DNA of 12,984 bases. Source: Desulfobacteraceae bacterium. Lineage in GTDB: Bacteria; Desulfobacterota; Desulfobacteria; Desulfobacterales; Desulfobacteraceae. Numbering within the stretch: the stretch's first letter is position 1; the number at the start of each line of letters is the position of its first letter. Under the pieces are notes generated by a model. The model was given only the letters and a program-made list of their open reading frames with translations, was not told the origin of the DNA and did no database searches. The position numbers were made by a program, and so were the translations under genes. The DNA is taken from NCBI GenBank assembly GCA_024225895.1, contig JAAEMC010000363.1, positions 1-12,984 of the forward strand, written 5' to 3'. Positions 1 through 7,166 of this stretch are shown here, piece after piece.

Positions 1-162
1 CAAAGGGTTGTCAATGAAATCACCAGTAATGCCAAAGGTTCTATCACGAGGAACAGCTCCCCTCATAGTAGCGATGATCGTCTCGAGCGTCTGCCTGATC
101 TCTCTTATCGCTTCCTTCCCACTCTGGATAGGCTCATCCGTACCGGTTATTTCAACTTCCAT
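1..162 (-). CDS. W: Baseplate wedge protein, gpW/gp25 family (N-terminal part, cut by window edge)
   Basis: Fifty-four codons run open from an ATG at 162 to the left edge, so only the N-terminus is present. The visible protein begins MEVEITGTDE, has an amphipathic helix with EIRQTLETIIAT, then GAVPRDRTFGI and DFIDNPL. Helix, then a 'T..G..P.DR.FGI...F.D.P' segment, is typical of the gpW/gp25-like (lysozyme-like fold) baseplate wedge proteins that link sheath and baseplate. An AAAGGA element lies about 11 bases before the ATG. The start overlaps the end of the upstream gpU gene by 11 bases, suggesting translational coupling. The assignment rests on the short motif and on position after the spike and gpU genes. 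In P2-like phages gpJ would follow, outside this window. Confidence 0.78.
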   Translation of the reverse strand, partial: MEVEITGTDEPIQSGKEAIREIRQTLETIIATMRGAVPRDRTFGITGDFIDNPL

Positions 163-547
163 CTGAAACAAATTCCTTTAGGTTGAGATTCAAATCAGCG
201 TTGATCAAACGGCCCTTATTATCAATCACGGCCCAGCTTTCCTCTATTTCTTCCAGGACAAAGGTTCCGAAAACGTCACCTCCGATAATCAGTTTTTTTG
301 CTTCGCCGGCTTCCTGGATTTCATGTATTTTTTCTAATTGTCCTTTAGGATCCACACCCAGGCTGATATCTAATCGAATAGAAAAAGTAATTTCATCCAG
401 TCCATTTCCTATGTGCTGCAACCGGGGCTTGTCATCTAAGACCGCATGCTCTGCAAAAATCGCTTTTCTTTTTCTTTGAAACTCGTCAAAGGTATGAATC
501 TTTTTTCTGCTGGTTTCAAAAACGATTTCTCCAAATGAGCCGATCAT
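152..547 (-). CDS. U: Phage tail protein, P2 gpU family
   Basis: The 131-residue protein begins MIGSFGEIVFETS and contains PRLQHIGNGLDEITF (residues about 42-56), a hydrophobic LIIGGDVFG segment and a C-terminal SWAVIDNKG...ADLNLNLKE stretch. These match the gpU tail protein family of P2-like phages in order and in total length. gpU is a minor structural tail protein needed for a stable contractile tail; its exact place is less certain than that of its neighbours. The ATG at 547 has an AAAGG element 6 bases upstream and begins 9 bases after the spike stop codon. In P2 the gene lies between the tape measure and gpD; here it lies between the spike and the gpW-like wedge gene. No frameshift or truncation is visible. 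Confidence 0.85.
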   Translation of the reverse strand: MIGSFGEIVFETSRKKIHTFDEFQRKRKAIFAEHAVLDDKPRLQHIGNGLDEITFSIRLDISLGVDPKGQLEKIHEIQEAGEAKKLIIGGDVFGTFVLEEIEESWAVIDNKGRLINADLNLNLKEFVSDGS

Positions 548-556
548 ATGTAACCT

Positions 557-1090
557 TTAACAGACGTGGTGGTTGGTGTTTCCAGAATCATCAATGATGG
601 TCCCAGTTGCGTGAATGCTGCCCTGCTGCTCAATATCACCAGTTATATTTATTACTGATGTTGTGATATTGATTCCCTCGGTGGCCGTCAGATTCATGGT
701 TCCTTTGATTACACCAGTGAAAACATGCTCCTTTCGGTCATACTCAAACCAGGTGCCATCCTTAAACTCGTAATGCGTCTTATCCGGATCCGTCACTGGT
801 GGTTTATCTTCATTTGAATATGGGGATCCAATCACAAACCCCTGTTCCATGCCATTGGCAAGAAAGATACAGACCACCTGTTCATCAACATCCGGCATAT
901 CGAAATCTTTATTGTCCTTGGTTTTCTGGAACAGGACCGGCAGTTCTTTTGAAACAATCCCATCAGTATCCGGAAACTTGACCCGGACCCTGCCCTTTTC
1001 GGCGTTTACTGATGTCACGATCCCTTCCCGGATCATTTGATTGACCAAGATTTTTAAATCTTTTATTTGCTGTTCAATATGTTGGATCAC
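557..1090 (-). CDS. V: Baseplate assembly protein V (membrane-piercing spike)
   Basis: The 177-residue protein has the layout of P2 gpV-type spikes: an N-terminal helix, an OB-fold at about residues 20-95 (GIVTSVNAEKGRVRVKFPD, then VVCIFLANGMEQGFVIGS), a linker with DGTWFEYDR, and a repetitive beta stalk (TMNLTATEGINITT, INITGDIEQQG) at about 125-165. In this family a trimer forms the needle at the centre of the baseplate, and a C-terminal His-x-His binds iron at the apex. Here the chain ends NTNHHVC, so Cys replaces the second His. The start is GTG at 1090 in a GTGA overlap with the gpD stop; an AAAGG lies 10 bases upstream. It is somewhat shorter than P2 gpV because of a short stalk. Confidence 0.88.
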   Translation of the reverse strand: MIQHIEQQIKDLKILVNQMIREGIVTSVNAEKGRVRVKFPDTDGIVSKELPVLFQKTKDNKDFDMPDVDEQVVCIFLANGMEQGFVIGSPYSNEDKPPVTDPDKTHYEFKDGTWFEYDRKEHVFTGVIKGTMNLTATEGINITTSVINITGDIEQQGSIHATGTIIDDSGNTNHHVC

Positions 1091-2103
1091 CAGGATAAAA
1101 CCTTTCTTAATTTTATGCTCGTCGTATACCCTGCACTCCGGTTAAAACTGTGCCTGGCCTCATCAATGATGTATTTGCCGTCAAAATTCCCATGCCCTTC
1201 AATGGTACCGGTTAATCCTGCCAGATAAATGGTATTGCCCATCAAATTAAAATTGGCAGTAACTTCCTGCTTATTTTTTCTTCTGAGCATGGACCTGGCC
1301 TTGGCCACTGCCTGCGAAAGTGTTTCAACTCTTTGATTAATTTTTAAAAGCTGCCCCACATCTGGTACATCAGGCGGGGTGAAGGTATGGGTTTTTTCCT
1401 TTTTCTCATCCACATCCCAATATTGGATTTGACTGCCCCGGTAGATATCAACCGTCTTACTGGAAAATCTATATGTTCCTATTTTGGATTCCCCAATCGT
1501 GATAGAAAAAACAGACGCTGCATCCTCAAGTTTTTTGCCTTCAAAGATGATAATTTTTTCATATGCGATTTTGAGATTGAGATCAGCGTCATCACTCAAC
1601 CGTTTTAAAAAGGCCAGGTCTGACTCTTCCCTTTGTTCAATGCGTTTATAGGTAATGGTCTGGTCAACCTTGTATAGAAAAGACAAGCCATGATTGCCGG
1701 TAATTTCGTTTCCAATGGCCTGCAAAGAAATGTTTTCCCATGCTCTGGATTTTGTTTCTCTTTTTAATGATTTTGCAGTCAGACTGGAAACCGCCTTCAA
1801 TGTCACCGTATCCGGAGGACCAGCAGCACCAATCTCATCAATGGCAAAGGTTCCGCACTTAAGTTGCTTTTCAGATCCAGAAAAATTTGAGACTATGCTG
1901 GCTTTTAATATTGCCCCCTTTGATGGAAACCAGGATCCTTTCCAAAAACCTTTGGAGTCCTCCAGCTGAATTTGAAGATCATCAGCCTTGCCGCCTTCAT
2001 GGTCTGTATAAGTAAAAGAAATTACAAACGGAGAAATATCTTTTGATATATCCCGGCCATTATAAATGACCTTCAAGTTTGCTTTGTTTATCAGCTTTGC
2101 CAT
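1087..2103 (-). CDS. D: Late control gene D protein family (baseplate hub, gp27-like)
   Basis: The 338-residue protein starts NKANLKVIYNGRDISKDISP and has the features of the gpD/gp27-like hub family: an early 'Y.G.DIS..I.P....SF.YTDHEGGKADDLQIQLED' region, a middle ESDLAFLKRLSDDADLNLKI segment (residues about 160-180) shared by these proteins, and a C-terminal domain with LAGLTGTIEGHGNFDGKYIIDEARHSF. The hub sits between tail tube and spike, and its gene commonly adjoins gpX and gpV genes, as here. The ATG at 2103 overlaps the gpX end by 13 bases and the stop overlaps the gpV GTG by 4 bases. In P2 the name 'late control' comes from the overlapping ogr gene; no ogr-like gene follows here. Confidence 0.9.
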   Translation of the reverse strand: MAKLINKANLKVIYNGRDISKDISPFVISFTYTDHEGGKADDLQIQLEDSKGFWKGSWFPSKGAILKASIVSNFSGSEKQLKCGTFAIDEIGAAGPPDTVTLKAVSSLTAKSLKRETKSRAWENISLQAIGNEITGNHGLSFLYKVDQTITYKRIEQREESDLAFLKRLSDDADLNLKIAYEKIIIFEGKKLEDAASVFSITIGESKIGTYRFSSKTVDIYRGSQIQYWDVDEKKEKTHTFTPPDVPDVGQLLKINQRVETLSQAVAKARSMLRRKNKQEVTANFNLMGNTIYLAGLTGTIEGHGNFDGKYIIDEARHSFNRSAGYTTSIKLRKVLSW

Positions 2104-2297
2104 GGCGGAACCGGATCCGTATTAATTGGTGTCTCGATATCCGGGACATTGAGGACAATCCCGGCATTAAAAAATACAGTATTTTGATATTGCGGGTTTG
2201 CATCAACAAGCCGGTCCATTAAATTCTCATTGGACCATAATTTGAAAGCAATGATATCAAATGTATCTCCCTGGTTGGTTATGTATGTGTTAGCCAT
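2091..2297 (-). CDS. X: Tail protein X (LysM-like)
   Basis: From ATG 2297 this encodes 68 residues beginning MANTYITNQGDTFDIIAFKLW and ending in a P-rich VPDIETPINTDPVPPW tail. The 'GDTFD.IA...' start and the 'NP.....F.AG..L..P' end are the pattern of gpX, a small LysM-related protein that joins tape measure, tube and baseplate hub. A TTG at 2303 would add two residues, but the AAGAGG ribosome binding site sits 7 bases before ATG 2297 and almost touches the TTG, so I chose the ATG. The gene overlaps the tape measure end by 8 bases and gpD by 13. Placement directly between tape measure and gpD genes is common in Mu-like and other contractile-tailed prophages, whereas in P2 it lies in the head-completion region. 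Confidence 0.87.
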   Translation of the reverse strand: MANTYITNQGDTFDIIAFKLWSNENLMDRLVDANPQYQNTVFFNAGIVLNVPDIETPINTDPVPPWQS

Positions 2298-4743
2298 AAG
2301 CAAGCCTCTTATCGTTCTGCATGATTTCGTCCAGGGCCTTTCTCATTCTTGATATACTTTCTTCCATACTCATGGATACAGCTTGCTTAACCTGCCCTGT
2401 GTCAAAACCTGGAGCGATATTGATTGTTGGAGAAACGGTTAGATTGATCGTGTTGTCAACCTTGTTATTTATTTTGTTGAGAGCGTCAGCCGTGATATCC
2501 GGCACTAAATCTCGATTGAGATTCGAACCCTCGTTTGCAGAAATAGGGTTTTGAGTCTTGGAATAAAAACTAGAAAAATTATTTACAGTAATCGGATCTT
2601 GGGGTTTTGCGTATAGTTCGGAAAGCTTCTGCTGCTGTTTATAGCCATTATTTTTAATAAAGACCTGGTTTGTTTTCTGACTGATATTCCCGGCACTTTC
2701 TTTGTCAGGCTCTTTTTCGTTTTTATCTGACTTGCCGAACCACTTTTTCTTTGCAAAGCCAGGAATTTTGCTGATGATCTTTTGCATGGTAGCGAACATG
2801 CCCAACAGCTTTTCCCACAGATCTTTAAAGAACTGAGAAATGGGTTGCCACTTCTTATAAACAATGTATGCAGCCCCGGCCAAAGCAGCAATTCCAGCAA
2901 CGACAAGACCTATCGGATTAGCGTTTAAAGCGACATTTAAAGCCCATTGAGCCGCGGTCATTATTCCTGCTGCAGCAGCACCGGCTTTTTGTTGTATAGC
3001 CAAGGCCATTAATTGAACCCTGGTCAATAAACAAGCTGTCTGTAATGCTCTATAGCCTATGACTATTTTTTGCAGACCCCCAAGGGCGAATGCAGATACA
3101 AAACCAACACCTGAAAGTGCAGCCACGGTACCAAGCAGGCCCACTGCCCCCACGCCAATAAGTCCTATCGTTTGAGTCAGGGCAGGATTTTGTTCTGTAA
3201 AGACTGCTATTCCTGAAGCCAAATCGCCCAAACCACCCACAACAAGGTCAAGTGCAGGAAACAAAGCCGTTCCAAAGTTAATTGCGGCTTCCTTTGATAT
3301 ACCGGCTAATAATTTTAGGTGGTTCGCTCTGGTTTTAGATCGATTATCGAACTCTCTTTGCATTGATCCAAGGTATTTGCTCTCATTAGCTGTCAACTTC
3401 AATGCATCCCGGTATTTGTCAAGCCCCCCAACTAAAGTGGCAATGTGCTTGGCATGGTCTTTGCCGAACAAATCAACTATAATCCCTTGACGATCTGATT
3501 GATCAACCTTTTCGATTGATTCCAAAAATTTAAGCATTGTCCCCTGGGCATCAGTTTGAAGCTTGTCCTTCAATTCATCTGCACTTAGACCCATTAACCC
3601 AAGGGCATCATTAAATTTGCCCCCTTGTTTATCAACCGTGGCAAGCTGGGACATCAAAAAAGTCAAAGATGTTCCAGCAATTTCAGGTGTTTTGCCAAGG
3701 GCAATCATTGCATTTCCAAGTGCCGCGCTTTGAACGGCAGTGAACCCAATATTTTTTGCAGTGCCACCAATTCTTTGAAGAACCTCAATCATTTCTGGTG
3801 CCTTGGCTGCAGTGTTGTCGGAAAGATGATTGATAGCATCTCCCAAAACGTCAATTTTTGAAATTGGAATTTCATAAATATTTGACAATTTAGCAGCAGA
3901 ATCTCCGGCCCGATCCGCCATCATGTCAAATGCAATAGTCATCTTTGATGTTGTTTGTATGAAAGATGGCAAGTTGTCGCTAATAATTCCAAGCTGCCCA
4001 CCAGATGCTGCGATGGCTGCCAATTCTTCCTGTTGCAATGGTATCTTGGTTTCTCTCGGCATTGCGGCAATCATTTTAGAAAACTCGGCAAACCCTTCTG
4101 GTGTCTTAAAGTTAACTGTTTTTCTGACATCAGCCATGGCAGATTCAAAATCAATTGCCTGCTTAACAGGGAGCACAATGGGCGCTGCCAATACAACACC
4201 AGTGCCCGCCGCCTCCATCATTCTTGATTTATGGGCATCCTGCTTTCGCCGTAAACCTTTCTGTTTTATCAGGGCGTGATTCAATTTTTGTTGAGCCAAC
4301 CGAGTCTTATTCAGGCTTCGCTCCAAGGCAATATTATCAGCAGCCAGGTTCCGTGTAGAAATCCCGGTCCTGCCCATCTCTCTGTTAAGTCTGGCTGCAG
4401 CGGTTCTCTGCTCTAAAAGCTTATTCTTTAACTTTTTGGCTTTTTTGCGGGTCTTATCGAAATTATTCTGGAGTTTTTTGCTTGGTTTGTCAGTGGCTCT
4501 TAATTGCCTGGCAAGACCAGCAACCTCATTTTGAACATTTCGCAATTCCTGTTCAGTACCTTTGATATCGGTTTTCAGTTTGCGAAATGTTTTAACCTTC
4601 TTGCCACCCTCTTCAAGTTTAATTATCTGCTTGTTCAGGCTGTTCAGCCTCTTTTGAGCATTGAACATCGTTCCGGAAAAATTCCGGTTTAGTTTTCCGC
4701 CTATCTGAAAGGCAAGTTCATATATTTTTGCTCTTTTGCTCAT
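2290..4743 (-). CDS. Tail tape measure protein (TP901 family)
   Basis: This 817-residue protein sets tail length and is expelled during DNA ejection. Residues 1-190 are highly charged coiled-coil (many K/R/E/L heptads). The conserved TP901-type core begins at IDFESAMADVRKTV (about 197) and continues through PREIKIPLQ-like, GTAKNIGFTAVQSAALGNAM and RANHLKLLAGISKE stretches to about residue 490. A long Ala/Gly-rich hydrophobic part (about 500-640) contains several possible membrane segments, including NANPIGLVVAGIAALAGAAY followed by KKWQPI, a common tape measure feature. The last 150 residues are polar with helix at the end. The ATG at 4743 overlaps the TGA of the frameshifted chaperone product (ATGA). 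The ribosome binding site is weak (GGTTGGCAA), consistent with coupling to that upstream reading. Confidence 0.93.
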   Translation of the reverse strand: MSKRAKIYELAFQIGGKLNRNFSGTMFNAQKRLNSLNKQIIKLEEGGKKVKTFRKLKTDIKGTEQELRNVQNEVAGLARQLRATDKPSKKLQNNFDKTRKKAKKLKNKLLEQRTAAARLNREMGRTGISTRNLAADNIALERSLNKTRLAQQKLNHALIKQKGLRRKQDAHKSRMMEAAGTGVVLAAPIVLPVKQAIDFESAMADVRKTVNFKTPEGFAEFSKMIAAMPRETKIPLQQEELAAIAASGGQLGIISDNLPSFIQTTSKMTIAFDMMADRAGDSAAKLSNIYEIPISKIDVLGDAINHLSDNTAAKAPEMIEVLQRIGGTAKNIGFTAVQSAALGNAMIALGKTPEIAGTSLTFLMSQLATVDKQGGKFNDALGLMGLSADELKDKLQTDAQGTMLKFLESIEKVDQSDRQGIIVDLFGKDHAKHIATLVGGLDKYRDALKLTANESKYLGSMQREFDNRSKTRANHLKLLAGISKEAAINFGTALFPALDLVVGGLGDLASGIAVFTEQNPALTQTIGLIGVGAVGLLGTVAALSGVGFVSAFALGGLQKIVIGYRALQTACLLTRVQLMALAIQQKAGAAAAGIMTAAQWALNVALNANPIGLVVAGIAALAGAAYIVYKKWQPISQFFKDLWEKLLGMFATMQKIISKIPGFAKKKWFGKSDKNEKEPDKESAGNISQKTNQVFIKNNGYKQQQKLSELYAKPQDPITVNNFSSFYSKTQNPISANEGSNLNRDLVPDITADALNKINNKVDNTINLTVSPTINIAPGFDTGQVKQAVSMSMEESISRMRKALDEIMQNDKRLAYG

Positions 4744-5170
4744 TTGCCAACCAATTCATAATAGTCATTAAGAGTGTCATAGACTTGGTACAAAGGAAGA
4801 TTCCAAAAGAATCCAAAGCCGGATTTAGTTTCGATGCCCAGTTTTAAACAGAGCTTCCTGAAGTCTTTGACGCTGAAGGAAGCTCCATATCGAGCAAAAA
4901 AGCTTGGGTCCGTACCACCAGATACTGGCTATCCTTTACCCCCATCCTCCGGACGGTCTCCACATCAATCTTGCAGCCTTTTGCCGCAACATGCTGCAGG
5001 TAGGCAATCGATAAATTCAAGTTGGTAGGTACGCCTCCCAACAACAGGTATTCTCTTTCTGCCTCTGCCATGTCCAGGCCGGTCAATCCGTCAAGATCCA
5101 GCGAAACCTCTTTAAGTTTCTTGCCATCATGAGATATTGGCTTGATCAATTTTATTTTTTCTTGTGCCAT
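4740..5170 (-). CDS. E': Tail assembly chaperone, long frameshift product (E' type)
   Basis: Ribosomes that slip back one base at T TTT TTG (4901-4895) leave the gpE frame after residue 92 and continue for 51 more codons, giving a 143-residue protein. The added part reads ARYGASFSVKDFRKLCLKLG and then ...SGFGFFWNLPLYQVYDTLNDYYELVGK in two pieces, ending at a TGA (4742-4740) that overlaps the tape measure ATG. The W-x-L-P...E-L end resembles the E' extension of P2-like phages. This extension accounts for the otherwise empty 100 bases between gpE and the tape measure gene and has no start codon or ribosome binding site of its own that would serve it. In P2, lambda and related phages the short and long forms are made at a fixed ratio and bind the tape measure during tail assembly. 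Frameshifting is inferred from sequence, not shown. Confidence 0.85.
4844..5170 (-). CDS. E: Tail assembly chaperone, short form (gpE / TAC_7-like)
   Basis: The 108-residue unshifted product begins MAQEKIKLIKPISHDGKKLK and contains a 'PI..DGK.L.EV.LDLDGLTG.D...AEREY' region (residues about 11-45) plus LNLSIAYLQHVAAKGC and a C-terminal DSQYLVVRTQAFLLD helix. These fit the tail assembly chaperone family that includes P2 gpE and Mu gp41. Its position between tube and tape measure genes is the fixed place for such chaperones. The last 16 residues (beginning LDMELPSASKT) lie after the slippery site and look less conserved. The ATG at 5170 comes 3 bases after the tube gene's stop codon, with a weak TTGGGA element upstream. 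The coding stretch from 4901 to 4844 is read in two frames. Confidence 0.88.
   Translation of the reverse strand: MAQEKIKLIKPISHDGKKLKEVSLDLDGLTGLDMAEAEREYLLLGGVPTNLNLSIAYLQHVAAKGCKIDVETVRRMGVKDSQYLVVRTQAFLLDMELPSASKTSGSSV
4848..4901 (-). promoter_or_regulatory. Programmed -1 frameshift signal: slippery heptamer and hairpin
   Basis: The heptamer TTTTTTG (4901-4895) is aligned with the gpE frame as T TTT TTG (...GCT TTT TTG CTC...), the same heptamer described for the P2 E/E' gene. Six bases downstream begins a 12-pair stem: 5' arm 4888-4877, 3' arm 4859-4848, with a 17-base loop. It has nine consecutive Watson-Crick pairs (eight of them GAGCTTCC with GGAAGCTC), then two G-U pairs and a closing A-U pair. 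The gpE stop codon lies just 3' of the stem. Spacing of 6 to 9 bases is the usual range for a stimulatory structure. Confidence 0.85.
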
Positions 5171-5173
5171 TAT

Positions 5174-5695
5174 TTATAATCCCAATGCAGTTCTGGTTTC
5201 ATCCAAGTAGTCAGTGCCTTCCACCTTGAAAATGTAGTTGTACTTATCAAGCTCCAGGACTTCATCGCCGTCGATAAATACTTTTATATAGTTAACTTCA
5301 AATTCTGAGGTGGTATCCTGACCGGTTCCAACATCCAATTTGCCCAATGCTGCTTTTTTAGGGATAGCCTTTACAACAACCTTTTGTCCCCAAACTCTAT
5401 ATTCGCCGGTTGAAGCATCATATTCCTGAACAGACCCCCTCAACTCAAGGTCATGGGCCTTGGGGATGGCAAGCTTAAGGCTATTTTTAGTGGTTACTCT
5501 CCAATTTATGGTCATTGCCAGAGAAGAAAAATGACCGATAATAGGCGTTTCAACTTCACCTGCGATCCCCGCCCCCTTGACAGTATCAGTCATTGCAGTT
5601 AATTCAGGCAGCTGAACATCGGCTACTCCGATCTGATCATCACCATCAAGAAAGACCCTAAAGTTTGTCAGCTTTTCTGCCATTTTGTTTGACAT
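5174..5695 (-). CDS. FII: Major tail tube protein (P2 FII family)
   Basis: The 173-residue protein has the features of contractile tail tube subunits: EKLTNFRVFLDGDDQIGVADVQLPELT near the start, a GAGIAGEVETPIIGHFSSLAMTINW region (residues about 40-66), an ELRGSVQEYDASTGE loop and a C-terminal YIKVFIDGDEVLELDKYNYIFKVEG segment. Hexamers of this protein stack into the inner tube through which DNA passes. It follows the sheath gene by 28 bases and precedes the chaperone gene, as in P2 and Mu. The ATG at 5695 has AAAGGA 8 bases upstream; an internal ATG four codons later is possible but less well placed. No anomalies are seen. Confidence 0.92.
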   Translation of the reverse strand: MSNKMAEKLTNFRVFLDGDDQIGVADVQLPELTAMTDTVKGAGIAGEVETPIIGHFSSLAMTINWRVTTKNSLKLAIPKAHDLELRGSVQEYDASTGEYRVWGQKVVVKAIPKKAALGKLDVGTGQDTTSEFEVNYIKVFIDGDEVLELDKYNYIFKVEGTDYLDETRTALGL

Positions 5696-5723
5696 GGTTT
5701 GATTCCTTTATTTCAAATGGATT

Positions 5724-7166
5724 TTAGCCAAAAAGAGTTTCGACATAAGCCGGGTCATATTCCAGGATAAAATCAATCTCTCTGGCCGGTGACGGCGGAG
5801 TCACATAGACATGGAACTTAATAATGCCGTCCATCAGATCTGTAACCGAATTTTCATCCTGCTGAAATTCAACCCGCCCCCCCAGAATGAACTGCCTGGC
5901 CGTAAGACCGTTTAACCAGATGTTCGCACTGTCCACGATGGATTCGATAAGCCTGCGGTTTACTGGATAATCAACCTTCTGCCAAAAAGTCAGGACCAGA
6001 GTATTCCCGATCCAGTTAAACATCCGACGAATGGGAAGATAAGCGTCTTTAACATCGGTTACAGATGGATAACACCCGGTACGATTACCCCAACATTTCC
6101 AGCCACCAACAAAATTTAACGCTGTTATAATCCCTTGACCGTTCAAATAATTTGCCTGTTCCGGTCCCAGCCAGATCTCTTCACCATTGGCAACAGCAGC
6201 ATTCATCTGAAAATTTTTATTAGACGGGCTGGTATAAGGGATATCCTCATTGTCACCATCCACCTGGGCGATCAGCCCGGCAACCTGGGAACTCATCCAG
6301 AATTCCTCATCGCCTAACTTGACCTTGGGCCAGCACACTACTAAAAGCTCATCAGTCAAATTGTTGGTATTCTTTGTGGCTGAGACATCCGTGTATTGAG
6401 TGACTGTGTTGGAATCAATGTCCACCACTGCAATAGCTTTAAAATGAGCATTGATATTGGATGCTTTTGAATGCATAACCGCTGCCACTCCCGGATCATG
6501 CGACCAACCAGGAGCGACGATCTGGCCTGGTACCATACCAAACTTGGGAAATACGGAATTAACAAGCTCCATACCTTCAGGTGCGCCGGTGGTGCCATCA
6601 ATGCCTCCGATGATGTCATCGGTATCCACTTTCGAAGGATCACCATAGTCATAGTCCACTGTGACGGTTTCACCCTCTGTAATTGATCCGGTGGCAACCC
6701 TGGAGATGGTCGCGGTAATGTTGTCAAATTCATAATCTGTTTCGATGGTATATGTGGTGTCGCCAGCCTGATTTTTTACAGTGACAGACCCCACAACCCC
6801 ATCATGATTCAGGGCGAACTCATCGTCTGCAAAGGTCTGTATTTCTGCTACCACAGATGTTTTATGCGTTGCCGGATCAAAGACATTAACAACCACAATG
6901 GGAGCGACATTGAACAGGGCAAAATAGGCTTTGAAAAACTCACACAAGGTATAGGATGAGTAGTCAGAATCAAATCCAAACTGTTCAACAGCTTCATTGT
7001 ATGAGTAACAGAGCGTCGGGTCATTGACTGACCCGGTTTCAGTACCGATCAATTTATGGACCGGAGCCGTACCGAATACAATCGGCATAGCAGCACCAAC
7101 ACGCACAGGAGGTACTATCGATGTGGGCTGCTCAAAAATGTACACACCATGTTTATAAGCACTCAT
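5724..7166 (-). CDS. FI: Contractile tail sheath protein
   Basis: The 480-residue protein begins MSAYKHGVYIFEQPTSIVPP and has the sheath family's early 'G.Y..E.PT.I.P....A..P..FGTAP' region, the EFFKAYFALFNVAPIVVVNVFDP motif (about 78-100), and the C-terminal subtilisin-like core with a LPIRRMFNWIGNTL segment followed by an SIVDSANIWLNGLTARQFILGGR stretch and EIDFILEYD. A beta-rich stretch at about residues 105-190 (VGSVTVKNQAGDTTYTIETD, then ITEGETVTVDYDYGD) looks like an extra surface domain inserted into the core. Sheath subunits surround the tube and contract to drive injection. The ATG at 7166 directly follows the upstream stop codon, with GAGGGG about 10 bases upstream. Confidence 0.94.
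   Translation of the reverse strand: MSAYKHGVYIFEQPTSIVPPVRVGAAMPIVFGTAPVHKLIGTETGSVNDPTLCYSYNEAVEQFGFDSDYSSYTLCEFFKAYFALFNVAPIVVVNVFDPATHKTSVVAEIQTFADDEFALNHDGVVGSVTVKNQAGDTTYTIETDYEFDNITATISRVATGSITEGETVTVDYDYGDPSKVDTDDIIGGIDGTTGAPEGMELVNSVFPKFGMVPGQIVAPGWSHDPGVAAVMHSKASNINAHFKAIAVVDIDSNTVTQYTDVSATKNTNNLTDELLVVCWPKVKLGDEEFWMSSQVAGLIAQVDGDNEDIPYTSPSNKNFQMNAAVANGEEIWLGPEQANYLNGQGIITALNFVGGWKCWGNRTGCYPSVTDVKDAYLPIRRMFNWIGNTLVLTFWQKVDYPVNRRLIESIVDSANIWLNGLTARQFILGGRVEFQQDENSVTDLMDGIIKFHVYVTPPSPAREIDFILEYDPAYVETLFG

Noticed and set aside
2298..2303. TTG at 2303 as the gpX start
   Set aside because: The AAGAGG element lies too close to the TTG and at ideal distance from ATG 2297.
4744..4843. Unexplained 100-base gap before the tape measure gene
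   Set aside because: It is fully explained as the -1 frame extension of the chaperone gene.
6356..6733. 125-codon minus-strand frame inside the sheath gene
   Set aside because: It is an alternative frame within a well-conserved sheath gene and its translation has no family pattern.
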